The notes beneath the pieces were generated by a model. The model did no database searches. It worked only from the letters and a program-made list of their open reading frames with translations, and had not been told where the DNA came from. Below, piece by piece: positions 14,151-19,490 of a DNA stretch of 19,490 bases. Position 1 is the first letter of the stretch. Each line of letters starts with the position of its first letter. The translations under genes were made by a program, and so were the position numbers. Source of the DNA: JBIOJM01 sp044450785 (GTDB lineage Bacteria; Planctomycetota; Planctomycetia; Isosphaerales; Isosphaeraceae); NCBI GenBank assembly GCA_044450785.1, contig JBIOJM010000181.1:1-19490 (forward strand). The letters are read 5' to 3'.

Positions 14151-16106
14151 CTACTTAGGTGCCGCGGCGGCTCGTCGCGCTGACGTGACCTTGACACCGG
14201 CCATGTCCTCGAATCGGTCGGGCAGGTCGTCGTGGGTGACGAAGACCTTGCAGGTTGCCAGTCTGGGCTCTTCGCCCACGACTCGCACCAGGATGCCCAG
14301 AATGATCTCCTTGTTCGGCCCCAGCTTGGTGATTTGATCGAACACCACCGTGTCTTTTGCGGTTGATATCTTCACATTGATATCCTTCGAACCGCCTCCG
14401 GCGGTTTCGGCCTGGAGGTTCTTGGTGAGGGTCGCCATGACCTGAAGATTGGTGGCTTCCTTGGTGCCGTAGTTGCGCAGGCGGATCTGGAACTGGGTCG
14501 TGCCGCCCACGTCGAGGACCCGCTTTGATTCGCTGACGACGAGATCGACGTCGGGCATGCCGACGACCTCGGTGGTGCGGCGGTCCCAGCCGGAGAGCCC
14601 GCCGTCGCCGGTCGCATCGGCACGGACCTCGTAATGGCCTATTCCACCCATGCGGACCTGGAACGGGAACGTCATCGCCTTGGCGCCCGGCTCGAGTTGA
14701 TCGATCGTCCAGTAGAGCCGCCGCGTCGTGCTGTCGTAGCGAGCATCGGCTGGCACCTTGACCAGCTTGCCGCTGACCGGCAAGGTCACGAGGACCCGGA
14801 CCTTGCGAGCGGGTGCGCTCCCCGGGTTCTCCAGGCTGATCTCGTAATCACCGACGGTGTCGGTGTAGCGCGACTCGGGTCCCTTCAAGGCCAGCTTGAC
14901 CTTGGGCTCGACGACGGCGACGGTCTTGGTGACTTCGGCATCCTCTTTGTTGAATACGACGTCGTCACTTTTGGCGACGACGGTACAGCCCTGGTCGCCC
15001 CCGATCAAGGCGTCGGCCACCAGCGGGTCGAGCCGCTCGGTCTGGCCCGGCATCAGCTCGGGGAGCGCCAGCTCGTAGAGCATCTGTTCCTCGCCGTGTT
15101 GGCCCGACTCGTGGCGGAGCCCGGCCGTGAGCCTGGCCTGGATCGCGACGTTCCGCGCCGGCCCGGTGCCGTTATTCGTCACGCTGACCTTGAACTCGAC
15201 CGATTGCCCCTTGAGCACCTTGCCGACGGTCGGGTTGGCGATCACGTCGACCTTGAGCCGGGGCTCGAGGACCGTGGTCCGAGACTTGCAGCCCGTCTCG
15301 AATCGGACCGTCGCGGCATGGTCGAAGGGCCCGGTCTGGGTCGGCTTCACCCGGATGGTGATCACGCGATCGGAACCGGCCGGCAGGGTATTGATCCGGA
15401 GGCTGAGGTGCGAGTCGTCCGTCACGTGCATCTCGGGCTGGCTGGAGACGTATTGCAGGCCCTCGGGGAGCTCGTCCTGCACGTCGACGTTGAGCGCGTC
15501 GGACGTGCCGGTGTTCCGGACGACGAGCTTGAGGGACGCTTCCCGCTTCAGGTTCATGTTTGCCGGCGCTTGCACGTCGACCGTGACGGCGACCGACTGT
15601 TTACCGAGAGGCAGACGATCGACCGCCGCGCGGGGCGTTTCCGGCCCGCCGGCGACTCCACCGGGTGCCGTGGCCGGGACGGGGGTGGCCGGCGGCTGGG
15701 CGGAGGACGGAGCCGGTGCCTGGGTCAACACGACGTTTTCGTCGGATCGCTGTCGGGCAGGATCGTCCTTCCATGTCGGGCCGCCCGGTTTCGAACCGGC
15801 CTTCGCGGCCGGGTCGTGCCTCGCCGTGACGTTTTTCTTCGCCGGGAGGTCGTTGGGTGTTGTCTTTTGAACATTCTTCTCTTCCGGGGGCGTGGTCCGC
15901 GGCGCGGCCGACACGTCGGATTCGGAGCCCGCCGGCGCACCCGGCAGTGCCAGGTCTTCCGGAAAAGTGGCCGGAGCCAGCGGCGAGACGACTGGCGTGG
16001 GCTCAGGCGGCGGAGGCTTGCGATCCTCATCCTGCCCGTGCGCAACCGGAGCCATCGACGATGCCGACAGCATCATTCCCAGAATCACCAAGAGTCGCCG
16101 GCCCAT
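14151..16106 (-). CDS. Exported DUF11-repeat protein
   Basis: The 651-residue protein begins at ATG 16106 after a strong AAGGAGGGG ribosome site about nine bases upstream. A signal peptide is clear (MGRRLLVILGMMLSASSMAP, cleavage after AHG at residue 24). Residues 25-165 are a proline/alanine-rich, probably disordered linker. Then come four Ig-like DUF11/CARDB-type domains, each opening with a beta-strand and an N-x-G turn: about 170-280 (LVVRNTGTSDALNVDVQDEL), 285-395 (VSVTNNGTGPARNV), 400-510 (ISLENPGSAPARKV) and 515-640 (IRLRNYGTKEATNL). Such proteins are structural or adhesive in the cell envelope. There is no cell-wall anchor or membrane segment after the signal peptide. It converges with the Doc gene across about 105 bases without a convincing terminator. 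Confidence 0.88.
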   Translation of the reverse strand: MGRRLLVILGMMLSASSMAPVAHGQDEDRKPPPPEPTPVVSPLAPATFPEDLALPGAPAGSESDVSAAPRTTPPEEKNVQKTTPNDLPAKKNVTARHDPAAKAGSKPGGPTWKDDPARQRSDENVVLTQAPAPSSAQPPATPVPATAPGGVAGGPETPRAAVDRLPLGKQSVAVTVDVQAPANMNLKREASLKLVVRNTGTSDALNVDVQDELPEGLQYVSSQPEMHVTDDSHLSLRINTLPAGSDRVITIRVKPTQTGPFDHAATVRFETGCKSRTTVLEPRLKVDVIANPTVGKVLKGQSVEFKVSVTNNGTGPARNVAIQARLTAGLRHESGQHGEEQMLYELALPELMPGQTERLDPLVADALIGGDQGCTVVAKSDDVVFNKEDAEVTKTVAVVEPKVKLALKGPESRYTDTVGDYEISLENPGSAPARKVRVLVTLPVSGKLVKVPADARYDSTTRRLYWTIDQLEPGAKAMTFPFQVRMGGIGHYEVRADATGDGGLSGWDRRTTEVVGMPDVDLVVSESKRVLDVGGTTQFQIRLRNYGTKEATNLQVMATLTKNLQAETAGGGSKDINVKISTAKDTVVFDQITKLGPNKEIILGILVRVVGEEPRLATCKVFVTHDDLPDRFEDMAGVKVTSARRAAAAPK

Positions 16107-16212
16107 GGATTCGATCCCCTCCTTGGGAACGGCCCCGGTCGACGCGACGCCACGCGAGTAGGATGGGACTTGAGCGTCCGAGCTGCGTCAAGACAGGGAG
16201 AAGGTAAGCGAC

Positions 16213-16254
16213 CCTCTTGGTCGAAGGCGCACGCCCAGCGCAGACCAAGAAGAG
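16213..16254. repeat. Inverted repeat between miaA and the DUF11 gene
   Basis: CCTCTTGGTC (16213-16222) can pair with GACCAAGAAGAG (16243-16254), a stem of about ten pairs with one bulged A and a 20-base loop. It lies downstream of the miaA stop and upstream of the DUF11 start, both leftward. There is no T-tract, so a standard intrinsic terminator is unlikely. Upstream of the DUF11 gene there is a TTGACG (reverse strand, 16186-16191) that could be a -35 box, with no good -10. Confidence 0.35.
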
Positions 16255-16365
16255 AGGCAGTTCATGCCGCCGTTTGATAACAGATCGGCCGGAATCGAGA
16301 AAGGTCAAGTTTGGAAGAAGTTTCGGAATTCGGAATTACGGATCGTGCGACCGGCGTCCTCAACC

Positions 16366-17349
16366 TCAATCCGCCGCAGCGGTCGGGCACGGACGCGACC
16401 TGGCCTGCTCGATCGTCCGCGCCAGCCGGCCGGCGATGGTCTCGGGGTCGTCGTCCGGCGCCACGGGAAATGAGCGGACCTCCTCCAATCGTCGGAACCA
16501 GGTTGCCTGGCGCTTGGCGAACTGGCGAGTGCGGGCCTGGACTTGCTCGATCGTCTGGCGGAGGTTCGCCTTACCCCCGAGCATCGCGATCACCTCGCGG
16601 TAACCGATCGCCTGGGCGGCCACGTCACCCAGCGGCCGAGGGCCGGCTTGCAGGGCGCGGACTTCGTCGACCAGTCCCGCGTCGAAGAATTTGATCACGC
16701 GGCGATTGATGCGCTCTTGCAGAATCGCGCGGGGGAGATTGAGGGCAAGGATGGGCACCGCGGCCGGAGCGGGTCGATCGTGCTCGGCCTGAAGGACGCT
16801 GATCGGCCGCCCTGTCAGCTCGATGACCTCGAGGGCGCGAATGACCCTCCTCCGGTCGTGAGGATGGAGCCGGGCCGCGGTCGGCGGATCGAGGGCAGCC
16901 AGTCGGTCGTGGAGCGCGTGCTCGCCCTGTTCGACGGCATCTCGTTCCAGGCGAAGGCGCAGCGCGGCATCGGCCGCCGGGCCCTCGAACAACCCGCGCA
17001 CGATCGCTTTGAGATAGAGAGCCGAACCGCCGACGAACAGGACCTGTCCGCCCCGCCGCTCGACCCGTCGGACCGCGGCTCGCGCCCACTCGCGATACGC
17101 CGCCACGCTGGCTGATTCCCAGGGGTCGATGACGTCGATCAGGTGATGCGGGATCCCGCCGCGCTCGTCGATCGCCGGCTTGGCCGTACCGATATTCATG
17201 CCTCGGTACAGGGTCGTCGAGTCGAGCGCGAGCACCTCCGCGCCCAGCCGCCGCGCCAGGGCGACGCCGACGGCCGTCTTGCCCGACGCCGTCGGCCCCG
17301 TCAGGTAGACTGCCCGATGAAACGCGTTCTCGTGCATTGGCCCGTTCAT
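16366..17349 (-). CDS. miaA: tRNA dimethylallyltransferase MiaA
   Basis: MiaA adds a dimethylallyl group to N6 of adenosine 37 in tRNAs that read UNN codons. From 17349 the protein has 327 residues, a normal length. The P-loop GPTASGKT lies at 18-25 and is followed by LALDSTTLYRGMNIGTAKP with the catalytic Asp43. GGIPHHLIDV, FVGGSALYLKAI and the C-terminal AIGYREVI and TRQFAKRQATWFRR motifs are all present. The start is uncertain: ATG at 17385 (339 residues) has no ribosome site, 17349 has GGGG four to five bases upstream, and 17337 (MHENAFHRAV) fits family length equally well. It diverges from the DUF1111 gene across about 120 bases. It is not next to hfq or hflX, its partners in proteobacteria. 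Confidence 0.95.
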   Translation of the reverse strand: MNGPMHENAFHRAVYLTGPTASGKTAVGVALARRLGAEVLALDSTTLYRGMNIGTAKPAIDERGGIPHHLIDVIDPWESASVAAYREWARAAVRRVERRGGQVLFVGGSALYLKAIVRGLFEGPAADAALRLRLERDAVEQGEHALHDRLAALDPPTAARLHPHDRRRVIRALEVIELTGRPISVLQAEHDRPAPAAVPILALNLPRAILQERINRRVIKFFDAGLVDEVRALQAGPRPLGDVAAQAIGYREVIAMLGGKANLRQTIEQVQARTRQFAKRQATWFRRLEEVRSFPVAPDDDPETIAGRLARTIEQARSRPCPTAAAD

Positions 17350-17384
17350 CCGGCCCCGGTATCGCGGTCTGGGGAAAAGATGCA

Positions 17385-17412
17385 TTGCCGCGGAGTGAGC
17401 GACAAATGTAAT
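17385..17412 (+). promoter_or_regulatory. Candidate promoter of the di-heme oxidoreductase gene
   Basis: TTGCCG (17385-17390) and TGTAAT (17407-17412) are 16 bases apart and match consensus 4/6 and 5/6. The transcript leader would be about 50 bases. On the opposite strand TATGAT (17448-17453) could serve miaA, with a poor -35. Both calls are tentative. Confidence 0.33.
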
Positions 17413-17469
17413 ATGCGGATGCGGATCCCCCTGTCTTCACGCATCGCATCATATCGAAAGGGACGCGTC

Positions 17470-19365
17470 ATGGGCAAAAGGATTGAGAGCACTGGTGAGG
17501 GTTGTATCCGGGAACGGTCGCCGGCGACACTGGGGGCCGGCCTGGTTGGGGTCGTCTTTTTCAGCATCGGGATCGGCACCTGGATCAACGAGGCGGTCGC
17601 GGCCGGCGCTGACGGGCGGAAGCCCGACCAGAAGGCGCTGGCCCAGGGCCGCGAGCTCTTCGAGCGGGAATGGCTGCCGGGCGATTCGCGCAGCCACGGT
17701 GGAGACGGCCTGGGGCCTGTTTACAACGATAGCTCGTGCGTTGCCTGCCACAACCAGGGCGGGTCCGGCGGTGGCGGAGCGGCCAGCAAGAACGTCGACA
17801 TCATCACCGCCTCGCCTGGTGGCGGAGTGATGTTCCGAAGCCCGGTCCCGCCCGGGGGCCTTGGGGTCGAGCAGGGCTTTCTGGCCAAGGCGCTGGGGTC
17901 GCTCGTCGGTCTCGACGCGCCTCAATCTTCCAGGCCAGCGCAGACTGGAGCGGCGCAGCCGGCGCGGCAGGCGAACACGCCCTCAAGGGTGCCGGCTCGG
18001 CGCAAGATCGACACCGGACCGCTGGTCAAGACTCACCCCGGCTTCCGGACCTCCCGCAGCGTCGTGCTACACCGCTTTGGGACCGAAGGCGGCTACGAAT
18101 CCTGGAGGCAATCAACCCTCGGCTTCCATGCCGGCCTGCCCCCGCAGATGGATCGGCAGGTCAAAGACCAGTTTCTCGCGCAGAATTCCATCAATTTCGA
18201 GCAAAACCAGATCCTGAACAGGATCGGCGAGTTCGACATCGTCCGTTCGCAGCGCAACCCCACGGCCCTTTTCGGCGCGGGGCTGTTGGATTCGATACCG
18301 GAACAGGTGATCGAAGAGGCGGCCAAGGTGAAGCATGCTGGATTCCCCGCCGTCTCGGGCCGGATCAGCCGGCTGAAGGACAAGCGGATCGGCCGGTTCG
18401 GCTGGAAGGCGCAGACGGCTTCGCTCCAGGATTTCGTCTTGACGGCGTGCGCCGTCGAGCTGGGACTGGAAGTGCCGGGGCGTCATCAAGGTGGTTCGCC
18501 CCAGAAACCCGAGGCCCAGGCCAAGGGGCTCGACCTGGCTCTGGAAGAATGCAACTCGCTCGCAGCCTACATCCGCGAGCTGCCGCGGCCGTCGGAGCGA
18601 ACGCCGGCAACCGCCAACGAAGCCCATGAGATCGCGGCGGGTCGCGCGCTCTTCGCCACAATCGGCTGCGCGACCTGTCACACCCCGAAGCTCGGCGACG
18701 TGGTGGGGATTTACAGCGACCTCCTCCTCCACGACCTGGGCCAGCAGCTCGGCGATACCGGCCAGTATGGCGTGTTCGACCCCAGTTCCTCGGAAGACGA
18801 AATCGTCGATGAGGTTGGGCCGATCGCCGATGCGGCGGGTGGGCTTCCGCCCCCGATCCGGGTCAGAAGCAGCGCGGAGTCGGTCGCTGTTTCGGTTACG
18901 CTGGACGCACGCGCACGTGTTGTCGCTGTTTCGGCGCCTGCGCCGCCGGCACCCCTCGGAGCGGCTGTCGCTCCGGCACCGCCGCCAGAGGCACCGCAAG
19001 TGCCGGCGCCTGCAGCACCGCCGGCGAGTGAAATGGTCGTCCAGCAGTCGGCGGGCGGGATGATCCGTATCTCGTCGATGATGCAGGGCAATGTGACCGC
19101 GGTCAAGCGTCCCACGACCGGCCCGGCGTCGCGATTCGAGTGGCGCACGCCCCCGTTGTGGGGGTTCCGCGACTCGGGCCCGTATCTCCATGACGGCCGC
19201 GCCGAGACGCTCGACCAGACGGTGGCCCTCCACGGCGGCGAGGCCGCCATGATCGCCCCGAAGTACTTCCGGCTCAGCGGCAAGGAACGGCGGCAGGTCG
19301 AGGCATTCTTGAAGTCGCTGACCGCGCCGCCTCCATCCGAGCTCCTGGCCCACGCAGGGAGGTAG
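17470..19365 (+). CDS. Exported di-heme oxidoreductase, DUF1111 family, with Pro/Ala insert
   Basis: The 631-residue protein starts at 17470, after AAAGGGA seven bases upstream. Residues about 18-45 form a hydrophobic export or anchor segment ending AVAAGADG. Two CxxCH haem sites are present: CVACH (90-94) and CATCH (400-404). DUF1111 hallmarks are clear: VLHRFG, NPTALFGAGLLDSIP, GRFGWKAQTASLQDF, YSDLLLHDLG (415-424), EWRTPPLWGF (from 557) and YLHDGRAETLDQTVALHGGEA. The family is related to di-heme cytochrome c peroxidases; its natural reaction is unsettled (thiol oxidoreductase has been suggested). Between the LLLHDLG and EWRTPPLW motifs, normally close together, residues about 429-555 are inserted. 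The insert is rich in Pro and Ala (APAPPAPLGAAVAPAPPPEA and similar). The gene diverges from miaA, and a further start follows 71 bases downstream. Confidence 0.93.
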   Translation: MGKRIESTGEGCIRERSPATLGAGLVGVVFFSIGIGTWINEAVAAGADGRKPDQKALAQGRELFEREWLPGDSRSHGGDGLGPVYNDSSCVACHNQGGSGGGGAASKNVDIITASPGGGVMFRSPVPPGGLGVEQGFLAKALGSLVGLDAPQSSRPAQTGAAQPARQANTPSRVPARRKIDTGPLVKTHPGFRTSRSVVLHRFGTEGGYESWRQSTLGFHAGLPPQMDRQVKDQFLAQNSINFEQNQILNRIGEFDIVRSQRNPTALFGAGLLDSIPEQVIEEAAKVKHAGFPAVSGRISRLKDKRIGRFGWKAQTASLQDFVLTACAVELGLEVPGRHQGGSPQKPEAQAKGLDLALEECNSLAAYIRELPRPSERTPATANEAHEIAAGRALFATIGCATCHTPKLGDVVGIYSDLLLHDLGQQLGDTGQYGVFDPSSSEDEIVDEVGPIADAAGGLPPPIRVRSSAESVAVSVTLDARARVVAVSAPAPPAPLGAAVAPAPPPEAPQVPAPAAPPASEMVVQQSAGGMIRISSMMQGNVTAVKRPTTGPASRFEWRTPPLWGFRDSGPYLHDGRAETLDQTVALHGGEAAMIAPKYFRLSGKERRQVEAFLKSLTAPPPSELLAHAGR

Positions 19366-19436
19366 GAGTGGGGCGCGGGGAGTGCGGAGTGCGGAGGAAC
19401 GAGACTGCTCATACAAGATCAAGAAAGGGACACGTG

Positions 19437-19490
19437 ATGAGACCGCGGCCGGTGCGGCGGGGCTGGGCGGATGAAAAGTTGGGCTCGCAC
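19437..19490 (+). CDS. Start of a downstream gene (3' partial)
   Basis: ATG at 19437 opens a frame of 18 codons to the window edge, reading MRPRPVRRGWADEKLGSH. It is preceded by AAAGGGA seven bases upstream. The bases before the start (GAAAGGGACACGTG then ATG) almost repeat those before the di-heme gene (GAAAGGGACGCGTC then ATG), which supports this start. Seventy-one bases separate it from the preceding stop, so an operon is plausible. The product cannot be recognised from this fragment; the basic N-terminus does not yet show a signal peptide. Confidence 0.5.
   Translation, partial: MRPRPVRRGWADEKLGSH

Noticed and set aside
14634..16277. Plus-strand open frame of 547 codons
   Set aside because: Antisense mirror of the DUF11 gene, which has a signal peptide and a strong ribosome site.
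19366..19400. Tandem AGTGCGG repeats after the di-heme gene
   Set aside because: Only two short units in purine-rich DNA; too small to call a repeat array.
1..19490. CRISPR arrays, tRNA or rRNA genes, transposases, integrases
   Set aside because: I looked for regular spaced repeats, cloverleaf arms with CCA-proximal stems and mobile-element protein motifs on both strands and saw none.

Overview
The window is GC-rich, densely coded DNA that fits a planctomycete, most likely of the Isosphaeraceae type. Three things point there. One is a pair of secreted proteins ending in a HINT (Hedgehog/intein) domain with a PFDA-containing tail. The second is a DUF1111-type di-heme oxidoreductase. The third is an intergenic element whose translation reads NPTRKRGV, a dispersed repeat I recall from planctomycete genomes. 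The lineage is inferred from gene content, not from a marker-gene comparison.

Layout from left to right. (1) The first 89 bases, minus strand, hold the signal peptide of an exported protein that runs off the edge; its gene diverges from the next operon across a 320-base promoter region. (2) 410-4798 (+) is a two-gene operon of tandem paralogues: a duplicated helical repeat module, HEAT-like helices and a C-terminal HINT domain. The first 477 bases compared (497-973 against 2729-3205) are about 94% identical by hand count, while the rest has diverged strongly. (3) 7247-4874 (-) carries two translation genes, truB (tRNA pseudouridine-55 synthase) and hflX (ribosome-associated GTPase). A good promoter places the hflX transcript start almost on its GTG codon. 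(4) 7508-8074 (+) is a lone specialised NusG paralogue whose stop codon interlocks with that of the convergent gene. (5) 12840-8071 (-) is a three-gene operon: an exported thioredoxin-fold DUF255/YyaL protein fused to a DsbD-alpha-like domain, a Uma2-family nuclease, and a membrane-anchored SGNH hydrolase. (6) 13183-14045 (+) is a compact toxin-antitoxin module, a DUF433-like protein overlapping a Fic/Doc toxin by four bases. (7) 16106-14151 (-) is an exported DUF11 adhesin-like protein with four Ig-like repeats. (8) 17349-16366 (-) is miaA, diverging from (9) 17470-19365 (+), an exported di-heme DUF1111 oxidoreductase with an unusual proline/alanine-rich insert. The start of a further gene follows at the right edge.

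The housekeeping genes truB, hflX and miaA all serve tRNA modification or ribosome function and lie among envelope genes. No rRNA, tRNA, CRISPR array, transposase or integrase was seen. The most unusual content is the tandem HINT pair, whose HINT domains release no recognisable toxin but only 22-26-residue tails, and the DUF433/Doc pairing.
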